Assembly (NCBI GenBank): GCA_038210985.1
Contig: JBBQWB010000020.1
Location: forward strand, 1 to 36,711
DNA: 36,711 nt
Origin: JAQUGA01 sp038210985
GTDB lineage: Bacteria > Bacteroidota > Bacteroidia > Bacteroidales > WCHB1-69
Reading direction: 5' to 3'
Made by a program: the position numbers and the translations under genes. Below, one piece after another: positions 23,601 through 32,123 of this stretch; position 1 is the first letter of the stretch; the number at the start of each line of letters is the position of its first letter. The notes below the pieces were generated by a model that saw only the letters and a program-made list of their open reading frames with translations, had not been told where the DNA came from and made no database searches.

Positions 23601-24650
23601 ATGAATAAAAAAGACATTAGAAAAATTAACGATAAGGAGCTTGCTGACTTTCTTTTAAGTGTAGGCGAAAAAACGTTTCGAGTAAAACAAATAAACGAAT
23701 GGCTTTGGAAAAAAGGAATTCGGGATTTTGATTCGATGAAAAATCTTCCAAAAAAATTAATCGATGAAATGAAAAGTAAATTTTCGTTCGAGGCTTTAAA
23801 AGTAGGAGAAGTCTTAAAATCGACCGATGGAACGGTAAAGTTTTCATTTATTACCATTGATAAAAAAATTACCGAAGGAGTGTTAATTCCATCGGGAACT
23901 AGGCGAACCGCTTGTATTTCATCACAAGTTGGCTGTCCGCTTGCGTGTAGTTTTTGTGCAACTGGTCAATCGGGTTTTGAACGAAATTTAAGTTTCACCG
24001 AAATATTTGATGAGGTATCCATTCTTCAGGAATATTCTATTGCAAACGATGGCACATCTTTATCAAATATTGTAATTATGGGAATGGGCGAGCCAATGCT
24101 TAATTTGGAAGAAACCATAAAAATGATTGATATCGTAACTTCTCCAAATTATTGGGGAATGTCGCCAAAACGAATTACCCTATCTACCGCTGGAATAATT
24201 AAAGGGATTTACAAACTTGCCGATTTAAACATGGGTGTGGAACTTGCTGTTTCGCTTCATTGTGCCATACAGGATCAGCGATTAGAGTTGATGCCAGCAG
24301 CTTTTGCAAATCCGTTAGGTCAGCTGTCGGATGCTTTAAAATATTACAATAAAAAAACGGATCAAAGAATCACCATTGAATACGTTTTGCTAAAAAACGT
24401 CAACGATAAAATAGAACATGCGATGGCTTTAGCCCAATTTTGTAAAAGTTTTCCGGTTAAAGTAAACATCATAGAGTATAACGCTTTTAGTGGTTTGGGA
24501 TTTGAAAAATCTACCAAAGATTCATTATTCAAATTTGAAGAATTTTTAAGTTCAAAAAACATTGTGGTAAACGTTCGAAAAAGCCGTGGGGAAGATATTA
24601 TGGCTGCATGTGGACAGTTAGCAGCAAAAAATAAAAAATTTAACGCATGA
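23601..24650 (+). CDS. rlmN: Dual-specificity RNA methyltransferase RlmN
   Basis: A 349-residue radical-SAM enzyme that methylates C2 of A2503 in 23S rRNA and of A37 in some tRNAs. The iron-sulfur cluster cysteines are C112, C116 and C119 (CPLACSFC), and the methyl-carrying C337 is in MAACGQL near the C-terminus. Also visible are GTRRTACISSQVGC, the SAM-binding MGMGEPMLN and the N-terminal LADFLLSVGEKTFRVKQINE region. Length is normal. Its stop overlaps the ATG of ade by four bases (ATGA), indicating translational coupling. Confidence 0.96.
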   Translation: MNKKDIRKINDKELADFLLSVGEKTFRVKQINEWLWKKGIRDFDSMKNLPKKLIDEMKSKFSFEALKVGEVLKSTDGTVKFSFITIDKKITEGVLIPSGTRRTACISSQVGCPLACSFCATGQSGFERNLSFTEIFDEVSILQEYSIANDGTSLSNIVIMGMGEPMLNLEETIKMIDIVTSPNYWGMSPKRITLSTAGIIKGIYKLADLNMGVELAVSLHCAIQDQRLELMPAAFANPLGQLSDALKYYNKKTDQRITIEYVLLKNVNDKIEHAMALAQFCKSFPVKVNIIEYNAFSGLGFEKSTKDSLFKFEEFLSSKNIVVNVRKSRGEDIMAACGQLAAKNKKFNA

Positions 24651-26281
24651 AAACATCATTTACAATTTCAGGAAATATAGTTGACGTGGTGAAAGAACGA
24701 ATTTTTAAAGGTAAAATCACCGTTGAACAAGGAAAAATTGTTCGTATTGATGAAGGCGAAGTGGATTCTGATCAATATATTATGCCAGGTTTTGTGGATG
24801 CTCATATTCACATTGAAAGCTCTATGTTGAGTCCGGTGGAGTTTGCAAAGGCTTCGGTAATTTATGGCACGGTGGCTTGTGTTGCCGACCCTCACGAAAT
24901 TGCCAACGTTTTAGGAATAGAGGGAGTTAGATTTATGATAAAAGAAGGCGAAAGTGTGCCTTTTAAATTCTTTTTTGGAGCTCCTTCGTGCGTTCCAGCA
25001 ACAAGCTTTGAATCGTCGGGAGCAAAACTCACATCGCTTGAAATTGAAGAATTGTTTAAAAATAAAGAAGTTTCTTTTTTAGCCGAAATGATGAATTTTC
25101 CGGGTGTTGTATTTAATGATGTGGTGGTGATGACGAAAATTGCCATTGCACAAAAATATAATAAACCCATTGATGGACACGCTCCAGGTTTGATGGGAGA
25201 ACAGCTAAAAACCTATGCCGATGCCGGAATTACCACCGACCACGAGTGTATGAATATAGACGAGGCTTTGGCGAAAATTGAACATGGAATGAAAATTCAA
25301 ATAAGAGAGGGAAGTGCTGCCAAAAATTTTGACGATTTAATTTCTTTAGCAAAAACTCACTCCGACAAAATCATGTTTTGTTCCGATGATAAACACCCCG
25401 ATGATTTGCTAAAAGGACACTTAAATCTTTTATTTAAACGAGCAGTAGAATATGGAATCAACCCTATAAAAGTAGCGAAGATTTTGTCGTACAATCCTAT
25501 AAAACATTATTCGTTAAATGTGGGACTGCTTCAAAAAGGCGATTTTGCCGATTTTATTGTGTTCGATAATTTCGATTCGTTTAATGTTCGAGCAACTTAC
25601 ATTAATGGCGAAAAGGTTGCCGAAGATGGTAAAAGTTTTATTCAGTCGAATAAAAACACAGCTTGTCCAAATTTATTTAATGTTTTACCACTCGAAATCA
25701 AGGATATACAAATTGAAGCAAAATCCAATTTAATTAAAGTAATTGAGGTGGAAGATGGTCAGTTATACACCAAAGCGGTAATTGAAAAAGCTAAAATTGA
25801 AAACAATTTTGTGGTTTCGGATACCGACGCCGATGTGCTTAAAATGGTTGTTATTAATAGATATATTCCTTCCAAACCTGCCATAGGATTTATTAAAAAC
25901 ATTGGATTTAAACAAGGAGCAATTGCTTCGAGTATTGCACACGACAGCCATAATATTGTTGCCGTTGGGGTAAGCGATAAGGATATCGTTAAAGCGATAA
26001 ACAGCATAATTGATGTAAAAGGAGGAATATGCGTTGTGGATGAAAAAGGAGTTCAGGTTTTACCACTACCAATTGCAGGTTTAATGTCGGATAAAGGGAT
26101 TGTTGAAGTTGCCAATCTATACGAAAGCATTAATAATCGGACAATTGCACTAGGTACAAGCCTTAAATCGCCATTTATGACCATTTCTTTTATGTCGCTT
26201 TTAGTAATCCCCGAATTAAAACTCAGCGATAAAGGATTATTTGATGGCATAGAATTCTCATTTACTAACCTATTTGCTTAA
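24647..26281 (+). CDS. ade: Adenine deaminase
   Basis: A 544-residue amidohydrolase that deaminates adenine to hypoxanthine for purine salvage. It shows the N-terminal metal site GFVDAHIHIESSMLSP, ADPHEIANVLG, the HAPGL motif, CSDDKHPDDLL, and the C-terminal half with PIAGLMSD and TISFMSLLVIPELKLSD, which together identify the Ade family rather than the smaller adenosine/adenine deaminases. The frame starts four bases inside rlmN, so the two genes form an operon. Length is slightly under the usual 570-600 residues. Confidence 0.93.
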   Translation: MKTSFTISGNIVDVVKERIFKGKITVEQGKIVRIDEGEVDSDQYIMPGFVDAHIHIESSMLSPVEFAKASVIYGTVACVADPHEIANVLGIEGVRFMIKEGESVPFKFFFGAPSCVPATSFESSGAKLTSLEIEELFKNKEVSFLAEMMNFPGVVFNDVVVMTKIAIAQKYNKPIDGHAPGLMGEQLKTYADAGITTDHECMNIDEALAKIEHGMKIQIREGSAAKNFDDLISLAKTHSDKIMFCSDDKHPDDLLKGHLNLLFKRAVEYGINPIKVAKILSYNPIKHYSLNVGLLQKGDFADFIVFDNFDSFNVRATYINGEKVAEDGKSFIQSNKNTACPNLFNVLPLEIKDIQIEAKSNLIKVIEVEDGQLYTKAVIEKAKIENNFVVSDTDADVLKMVVINRYIPSKPAIGFIKNIGFKQGAIASSIAHDSHNIVAVGVSDKDIVKAINSIIDVKGGICVVDEKGVQVLPLPIAGLMSDKGIVEVANLYESINNRTIALGTSLKSPFMTISFMSLLVIPELKLSDKGLFDGIEFSFTNLFA

Positions 26282-26351
26282 TATTCAGCCGCTTAAGCTG
26301 TATTTCACACATCTGCTTAAATTAAAACAGCGGTTTTATTATAAAATTTAA

Positions 26352-26359
26352 TACTTTTG
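26352..26359 (+). promoter_or_regulatory. -7 promoter box for the carboxylase genes
   Basis: TACTTTTG matches TAnnTTTG, ending 41 bases before the ATG at 26401. An alternative GTG start for the carboxylase at 26359 overlaps the last base of this box, which argues against that start. Confidence 0.5.
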
Positions 26360-26400
26360 TGGAAGCAATAGTTCTTTTTAACAACAAAATAGAAAAAGAT

Positions 26401-27948
26401 ATGTCATTAAGGCAGAAAACATACGATTTAAAAAAGAGAATGCAAAATGCTATGCTTGGAGGCGGTTCAAAAGCTGTTGAAAAGCAAAAAGCTGGCGGAA
26501 AACTGACCGCACGCGAACGCATAATATCGATACTTGATCCCGATTCTTTTCACGAATACGACATTTTTGTAGAACATGCCGGAAAAGATTTCGATATGGA
26601 TAAAAAATATTTACCTGGCGACGGTGTAGTTACTGGAACTGGTACAATAATGGGTTATCCTGTTTGTATGTATGCACAGGATTTTACCGTTGCAGGAGGT
26701 TCATTAGGCTATATGCATGCAAAAAAAATATGCAAAATTATGGATCACGCCATGAAGTTAAAAGTGCCAATTATTGGCATTAACGACTCTGGTGGTGCTC
26801 GTATTCAAGAAGGTGTTAACGCATTGGCTGGTTATGGCGATATTTTTTATCGAAACACTCAGGCTTCGGGCGTTATTCCTCAAATTTCGGTTATTTTAGG
26901 TCCTTGTGCTGGTGGTGCTGTGTATTCTCCAGCATTAACCGATTTTGTTTTTGTGGTGGACAAAATTTCTAAAATGTTTATTACTGGTCCCGAAGTTATT
27001 AAAACAGTTTTGGGCGAAGAAATTAGTCAGGAAGATTTAGGTGGTGCAAAAGTTCATGCCGAAATTTCGGGAAATGCACACTTTTTTGCCCATAGCGAAA
27101 ACGAATGTTTTGAACAAATAAAACAATTGGTTTCGTTTATTCCTTGGAATAATAAAAAAACTGCCGAATCCTTTCCACCTAAAGCACCAAAAACCAAAGA
27201 ATATCGTATTCCTTCCATATTTCCAACCGACCCAACACAGCCTTATGATATTAGAAGTATTATAAAAGCGATTGTGGATAATTCGGACTTTTTAGAAGTT
27301 TCGGAATATTTTGCAAAAAACATAGTTATTGGCTTTGCTCGTATTAATGGTGAAACAGCAGGTTTTGTAGCAAATCAGCCACAAAGTATGGCAGGTGTGC
27401 TCGACTGCGACTCTTCCGACAAAGCTGCTCGTTTTGTGCGTTTTTGCGACAGCTTTAATATTCCTTTGGTTACATTGGTCGATTTGCCAGGATATTTACC
27501 CGGTATCGACCAAGAACATGCTGGTGTAATTCGTCATGGTGCAAAATTATTGTACGCTTTTTCGGAAGCATCCGTGCCCAAAATCACCGTTATTCTTCGT
27601 AAAGCTTATGGTGGAGGTTATATAGCCATGTGTTCGCACCATTTAAAAGCCGATTTTGTATTTGCTTGGCCAACCGCCGAGATTGCAGTTATGGGACCCG
27701 AAGGTGCAGCAAATATTATTTTCCGTAACGAAATAATAAATGCCGAAAACCCCGAAGAGGTTCGTAAACAAAAAATCCAAGAATATAAAGACAAATTTGC
27801 TAATCCTTACGTGGCAGCTGCATACGGCTATGTCGATGCAGTTATTCAGCCAAGCGAAACTCGTGAGTATATTACCCACGCACTAAAAATTAGCAGAAGC
27901 AAACAAGAATACCGACCAGAAAAGAAACATGGAATTCCTCCATTTTAA
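26401..27948 (+). CDS. Acyl-CoA carboxyltransferase beta subunit (propionyl-CoA carboxylase / methylmalonyl-CoA decarboxylase type)
   Basis: A 515-residue carboxyltransferase from the ATG at 26401 (MSLRQKTYDLKKRMQ). Family landmarks: GKLTARERI, YAQDFTVAGGSLGYMHAKKI, the first oxyanion-hole region INDSGGARIQEGVNALAGYG, SVILGPCAGGAVYSPALTDF, and in the C-terminal half VDLPGYLPGIDQEHAGVIRH and KAYGGGYIAMC. It transfers carboxyl between biotin and an acyl-CoA, most often propionyl-CoA/methylmalonyl-CoA. It is followed 42 bases later by a small biotin carrier; no biotin carboxylase (accC) or membrane decarboxylase subunit is next to it, so whether it works as a carboxylase or a sodium-pumping decarboxylase cannot be decided here. 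Confidence 0.92.
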   Translation: MSLRQKTYDLKKRMQNAMLGGGSKAVEKQKAGGKLTARERIISILDPDSFHEYDIFVEHAGKDFDMDKKYLPGDGVVTGTGTIMGYPVCMYAQDFTVAGGSLGYMHAKKICKIMDHAMKLKVPIIGINDSGGARIQEGVNALAGYGDIFYRNTQASGVIPQISVILGPCAGGAVYSPALTDFVFVVDKISKMFITGPEVIKTVLGEEISQEDLGGAKVHAEISGNAHFFAHSENECFEQIKQLVSFIPWNNKKTAESFPPKAPKTKEYRIPSIFPTDPTQPYDIRSIIKAIVDNSDFLEVSEYFAKNIVIGFARINGETAGFVANQPQSMAGVLDCDSSDKAARFVRFCDSFNIPLVTLVDLPGYLPGIDQEHAGVIRHGAKLLYAFSEASVPKITVILRKAYGGGYIAMCSHHLKADFVFAWPTAEIAVMGPEGAANIIFRNEIINAENPEEVRKQKIQEYKDKFANPYVAAAYGYVDAVIQPSETREYITHALKISRSKQEYRPEKKHGIPPF

Positions 27949-27990
27949 AATTATTCTTTTTTTGTGGGAAAATAACTTAAAAAAACAATT

Positions 27991-28263
27991 ATGCCAAGCG
28001 ATAAACCAGTAAACAAGCAAATCTATCGAAAAGTATATATCCTAGCTGATCCAGGCTTTATTTATCCATTTATTCCTGGAACCATAATTAGCTATTTTGT
28101 GGAAAAAGGGGATGTTGTAAAAAAAGGGGATAAATTATTTATTCTCGAAGCTATGAAAATGAATAATGAAGTAATGTCTCCAATTGATGGAGTAGTTAAA
28201 AAAATCAATTTTCCGGCTGGCAAACGAGTGAGTAAAAACGATGCAATTATTGAAATAGAATAA
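27991..28263 (+). CDS. Biotin carboxyl carrier protein (biotinyl domain)
   Basis: A 90-residue protein that is almost only a biotinyl domain: GTIISYFVEKGDVVKKGDKL, the biotinylation site EAMKMNNE with K56 as acceptor, and GVVKKINFPAGKRVSKNDAI. Residues 1-20 are a short basic lead. The usual longer N-terminal linker of AccB or Pcc carriers is absent. It carries the carboxyl group between the biotin carboxylase and the carboxyltransferase encoded just upstream, in the same operon. Confidence 0.88.
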   Translation: MPSDKPVNKQIYRKVYILADPGFIYPFIPGTIISYFVEKGDVVKKGDKLFILEAMKMNNEVMSPIDGVVKKINFPAGKRVSKNDAIIEIE

Positions 28264-28326
28264 TAACATCAATCATTTAATAAAATATTTCTTAATTTTA
28301 TTGTTTAATTAATTTAATAATTCTGC

Positions 28327-29520
28327 ATGCCTAAAATTTTACGGATAATAAATAGATTTAATTTGGGAGGTCCAACATACAATGCTGCCTATTTAAGCAA
28401 GTATTTGCCGTCCGATTTTGAAACTTTACTTATTGGTGGAGCAAAAGACGAAACAGAAGCAAATTCAGAATTTATTGTAGATAGTTTGGGGGTTAAACCA
28501 TTGATAATTGCCGAAATGAAGCGAGAAATTAACGCTAAAGATATTATTGCATATCGGAAAATTAAAAAAATAATACAAGATTTTAAACCAGATATTGTTC
28601 ATACTCATGCTTCAAAAGCGGGTGCCTTAGGGCGATACGCTGCGTATTTTACAAAGGTGCCAATTGTAATTCATACTTTTCATGGACATGTGTTTGATGC
28701 CTATTTTAGTAGTGCTCAAGCAAGTTTTTATAAAATGTTAGAACGACGACTTGCGAGAATTTCAACCAAAATTATTGCAATTAGCGAAAATCAAAAAGAT
28801 GATTTGGTTAATAAATACGATATTTGTAGCGAAGACAAAGTTAAAATTATTAAATTAGGTTTCGACTTAAACCGATTTCAAGAGAATAATTCTGAAAAAA
28901 GAGAACAATTTCGAGAAAAATATTTAATTGATGAAAATGAAATAGCCGTTGCAATTACAGGACGACTTGTTCCTATTAAACATCATTCACTCTTTTTGGA
29001 AGCAATAAAGTATGTGTCGAGCAAAACCACCAAAAATGTTCGGTTTTTTATTGTTGGGGACGGTGAGGAACGTCAAAATATTGAGCAAAAAGCACGCGAT
29101 TTAAATCTTGATTTTGTCAATTTTACGATTGAAAAGCGAAAGGCATTAATAACCTTTACTTCCTGGATTAAAGATGTGGACATTGTAAATGCTGGAGTTG
29201 ATGTGGTTGCTCTAACGTCATTAAACGAAGGAACTCCAGTTAGTTTAATCGAGGCTCAAGCTTCGGGTAAGCCAATTGTAACAACAAATGTAGGAGGTAT
29301 ATCAAACGTGGTTATTCCAAACGTTACGGCATTATTATCCGAATCAAATAATGTATTACAGTTTGCCGAAAACTTGCTTAACCTTGTTGAAAACGAAGAT
29401 TTAAGAGAAAACATGACTGGAAAAGGAGTCGATTTTGTGATGGAAAGATTCCATTATAGTCGCCTTGTAAATGAAATGTCGGAATTATATTATTCCTTAT
29501 TAAATTCGAAAATAAAATAG
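28327..29520 (+). CDS. GT4-family glycosyltransferase
   Basis: A 397-residue GT-B fold enzyme of family 4. Visible are the N-terminal RIINRFNLGGPTYNAAYLSK (acceptor loop), DIVHTHASKAGALGRYAAY and the FHGHVFD motif; in the C-terminal half TGRLVPIKHHSLFLEAI, FFIVGDGEERQ and the EX7E motif in NEGTPVSLIEAQASGKPIVT. It probably adds a sugar to a cell-surface glycan or lipid; donor and acceptor are not evident. Its stop is three bases from the stop of convergent engB, with no terminator seen between them. Confidence 0.85.
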   Translation: MPKILRIINRFNLGGPTYNAAYLSKYLPSDFETLLIGGAKDETEANSEFIVDSLGVKPLIIAEMKREINAKDIIAYRKIKKIIQDFKPDIVHTHASKAGALGRYAAYFTKVPIVIHTFHGHVFDAYFSSAQASFYKMLERRLARISTKIIAISENQKDDLVNKYDICSEDKVKIIKLGFDLNRFQENNSEKREQFREKYLIDENEIAVAITGRLVPIKHHSLFLEAIKYVSSKTTKNVRFFIVGDGEERQNIEQKARDLNLDFVNFTIEKRKALITFTSWIKDVDIVNAGVDVVALTSLNEGTPVSLIEAQASGKPIVTTNVGGISNVVIPNVTALLSESNNVLQFAENLLNLVENEDLRENMTGKGVDFVMERFHYSRLVNEMSELYYSLLNSKIK

Positions 29521-29523
29521 AAT

Positions 29524-30138
29524 TTATTTTTCTATTGGTATTTCAAAATTTTTGTTTGCACTTTCGATAAAATCAATAATTTCGTCTTTGCCAAGTTTTT
29601 TTTCGGCCGAAGTGTAAAAAAAGCTTGGTATATCTTCCCATGTTTCGGATAACACTTTTTTATACGATTCAACTAATTCTTCTAATTTTATTCCCGAAAT
29701 CTTATCCTTTTTTGTAAAAACTATGACAAAAGGAATATGCATTTCTCCTAAACTATTAATAAACTCAACGTCAATATCTTGAGGGCTTATTCGTGAATCG
29801 ACCAAAACAAACGTGCACATTAAATTGGGTCGATTGATTAAATAATCCGAAATCATTTTATGCCATTTATTTCGATTTGATTTTGATGTTTTTGCATAAC
29901 CATAACCAGGTAAATCAACCAAATACCAATTGTTGTTTATGGTAAAATGGTTTATTAATTGTGTTTTGCCTGGCGAAGAAGATGTTTTTGCTAACTTTTT
30001 ATTGTTTGTTAGCATGTTTATCAAGGACGATTTTCCAACATTAGAGCGACCGATAAAAGCATACTCAGGTTTTTTTGGTTCGGGACATTTGCGATAATCG
30101 GGGCTACTAATTAAAAATTCGGCTTTTGTAATGGGCAT
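29524..30138 (-). CDS. engB: Ribosome-biogenesis GTPase EngB (YihA/YsxC)
   Basis: A 204-residue single-domain GTPase. G motifs: G1 GRSNVGKSS (30-38), G2 region KTSSSPGKTQLINHF, G3 VDLPGYGYA, G4 FTKKDKI (TKxD), and G5 TSAEK. These and the length define EngB, required for maturation of the large ribosomal subunit. It is the last gene of a three-gene minus-strand unit with the two acyltransferase genes, with a 9-base gap. Confidence 0.95.
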   Translation of the reverse strand: MPITKAEFLISSPDYRKCPEPKKPEYAFIGRSNVGKSSLINMLTNNKKLAKTSSSPGKTQLINHFTINNNWYLVDLPGYGYAKTSKSNRNKWHKMISDYLINRPNLMCTFVLVDSRISPQDIDVEFINSLGEMHIPFVIVFTKKDKISGIKLEELVESYKKVLSETWEDIPSFFYTSAEKKLGKDEIIDFIESANKNFEIPIEK

Positions 30139-30147
30139 AATACTATT

Positions 30148-31068
30148 TTATTTATAACGTAAATGTCGTTCTTTTTTTGCTTCGTAAATCTCGCTAATTT
30201 TAATCATTATTCCAGTTTCTTCAACTGGTCCAAAGTCGGCATTTGCTGACGTTCCAAAACTTTTCATGGTGGGGGTTAAACCCATGTAAATATTTATAAG
30301 TGGTGGAATGTTTACTCCAAATCCTCGAACTTTTTTATTTAAAATCTTAAAGTCTTCCGCAAAAGTGTTGCCCGTAAAAATCGATTCTAAAATTTCAACA
30401 TCCATGTCTATTTTTTTAGAGTCGCGAGGATAAACCAAGTTTTCGGTGTCGCTAAAAAATTTCTTTAACACAAATAAAATCATATCTCGAGCATCGCGAG
30501 GGTAGGAATTATACATGGTCATTTTGCCAAAAAAATATTCCAAATCCTTATTGTTTACCACCAAAGCTCCAAGTCCGTCCCAGATATTATCTAAGGCATA
30601 AAGTCCTTTGCGTGGATTGTTTGATGGTTGATAATTTGGCTGTACAAACGACCGACCTAGCTCAATAGTATGAGGTAAATACTGAGTTATAAATTTTTCA
30701 GAAAATGTAAATAGGTGCGATGTAGGGCTATTTGGTTGTCCTTTTTCGTCAAAGCTCATGTTTTTTCCATGCACGTAGCGATATGCACCAACAATTTGAC
30801 CTTCGGCTGGATCCCAAACAATAAGCTGTCGAAACGGGTTTTCGCAGGTGTCAAATTCATCAATATCTACCGATTTTCCAGTTCCCCCTCCAGCCAAACG
30901 GAAGGTTAATTCGCGCAAACGACCAAGTTCCTGCATGGTGTTTGGGGCACAATGAGCATCAATGTCGAAAATCAAATTATTACTATAATTTGTTGTCCGC
31001 AATAAACATTTATCGGTTAATTCTTTTTCAATTAATGTTTTTGAAATAGGAGTAATTATCTTTTCCAT
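30148..31068 (-). CDS. GNAT-fold N-acyltransferase (GlsB/OlsB-like)
   Basis: A 306-residue protein of the family that includes ornithine-lipid OlsB and the Bacteroides glycine-lipid N-acyltransferase GlsB. Features: ELGRLRELTFRLAGGGTGKS, IDEFDTCENPFRQLIVWDPA, IVGAYRYVHG, the ELGRSFVQPNYQPSN core, and LTPTMKSFGTSANADFG near the C-terminus. Such enzymes acylate the amino group of an amino acid with a 3-hydroxy fatty acid from acyl-ACP. It is 11 bases downstream of a lysophospholipid-type acyltransferase gene, matching the known pairing of N- and O-acyltransferases; the amino-acid specificity is inferred from phylum context only. Confidence 0.78.
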   Translation of the reverse strand: MEKIITPISKTLIEKELTDKCLLRTTNYSNNLIFDIDAHCAPNTMQELGRLRELTFRLAGGGTGKSVDIDEFDTCENPFRQLIVWDPAEGQIVGAYRYVHGKNMSFDEKGQPNSPTSHLFTFSEKFITQYLPHTIELGRSFVQPNYQPSNNPRKGLYALDNIWDGLGALVVNNKDLEYFFGKMTMYNSYPRDARDMILFVLKKFFSDTENLVYPRDSKKIDMDVEILESIFTGNTFAEDFKILNKKVRGFGVNIPPLINIYMGLTPTMKSFGTSANADFGPVEETGIMIKISEIYEAKKERHLRYK

Positions 31069-31079
31069 AATTCAAATAT

Positions 31080-31925
31080 TTATTTTTTTAAAGAAGCGAG
31101 TAAATACACTTCGTTTTTAATCCAATTTGCCCAATCAATATCCGTTTTTTCTTTTGTAAATGTTTCGTGCGAGATAGGATTGCCAATGGTTATCGTAAAT
31201 GTTTGATCCTTTTGTTTATACATTTCGTTCGATAAATACAACATTTCAATATTTGCTTTTATCCCAAATCGTTTTCGAAGATTTGCCAAATTATAAAAGA
31301 AATTACTATTGCGGGCTTCAAAATATACAGGTATAATGTCTCGTTTATATTGTTTAGCTTTCGATACAATCGTTTTTTTCCATTCCAAATCACAAATTAC
31401 CCCTTTTTGCTTTCTCGAACATAATCCAGCCGGAAAATACAAGATTAAGGCATCCGACTCAAAAGCTTGATTAATTTGACGAACACCTTCAGTCGAATTT
31501 TTGCCATGCTTATTTATTGGAATAAAAATATTGTTTAAGTTTTGCAAATAGAGCAAAAGGTCGTTAACTGGAAAAAATAAATCTTTCCGTTTTTTTCCAA
31601 AAGTACTTATTAAAACAATGCCATCTAAACCTCCAAGTGGATGATTTGAGGCAACAATGTAACGACCTTCCGATGGAATGTTTTCGGGATTTACAATATT
31701 AATTTTTGTTCGAAATAAGTTTATAACTTCATCGGCAAAATCAATCCCAAATGTATCTTTGTGATTGGCTAAAAAATCGTTGATTTCGTCTTGATGAATG
31801 ATTCGTTTTAGATAGTTAATAATAAAACGAGGTAAAAGACTTTTCAGTTTAGGATTCTTTGAATGGATTAATTCATCCACATCAATTTTTATTACTGCCT
31901 GCTCTTTTTCTATCTCTTTTTCCAT
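31080..31925 (-). CDS. Lysophospholipid-acyltransferase-family protein (GlsA-like)
   Basis: A 281-residue PlsC-related acyltransferase. The active-site motif is NHPLGGLDG (H95 to D101), one residue longer than the canonical HX4D; this HX5D form is seen in the hemolysin/GlsA-like branch. Other blocks are NIFIPINKHGKNS and ILYFPAGLCSRKQKG (substrate binding) and IIPVYFEARNSNFFYNLANL. In Bacteroides, GlsA attaches a second fatty acid to monoacyl glycine to give a glycine lipid, so with the GlsB-like gene just downstream this pair may build amino-acid lipids of the membrane. The alternative is a general lysophospholipid acyltransferase. It leads a unit of three genes with engB. Confidence 0.78.
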   Translation of the reverse strand: MEKEIEKEQAVIKIDVDELIHSKNPKLKSLLPRFIINYLKRIIHQDEINDFLANHKDTFGIDFADEVINLFRTKINIVNPENIPSEGRYIVASNHPLGGLDGIVLISTFGKKRKDLFFPVNDLLLYLQNLNNIFIPINKHGKNSTEGVRQINQAFESDALILYFPAGLCSRKQKGVICDLEWKKTIVSKAKQYKRDIIPVYFEARNSNFFYNLANLRKRFGIKANIEMLYLSNEMYKQKDQTFTITIGNPISHETFTKEKTDIDWANWIKNEVYLLASLKK

Positions 31926-31947
31926 TTTAAAACAACTAAATACTTCG

Positions 31948-31955
31948 CAAAATTA
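31948..31955 (-). promoter_or_regulatory. -7 promoter box for the acyltransferase-engB unit
   Basis: TAATTTTG on the minus strand matches TAnnTTTG, 22 bases upstream of the ATG at 31925. Confidence 0.5.
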
Positions 31956-32078
31956 CACATTTTTAATCAGATAAATAGTCTTGTGAGATATCTTAATCTA
32001 AATTGTACAATCAATTATAAAAGTTTAAGGAATAAAAATAAAATAATTGCTTCTTGAGCTGTAACAAATCTTTTTTTG

Positions 32079-32086
32079 TAAGTTTG
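32079..32086 (+). promoter_or_regulatory. -7 promoter box for gcvP
   Basis: TAAGTTTG matches TAnnTTTG, ending 37 bases before the ATG at 32124. I saw no glycine riboswitch: the 37-base leader is too short. Confidence 0.5.
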
Positions 32087-32123
32087 CTCAACAAAAAGCA
32101 ACAATTAATCAAAAGTACTTGAA

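Noticed and set aside
32087..32123. Glycine riboswitch before gcvP
   Set aside because: The leader after the -7 box is about 30 bases, too short for a glycine aptamer, and no conserved fold is seen.
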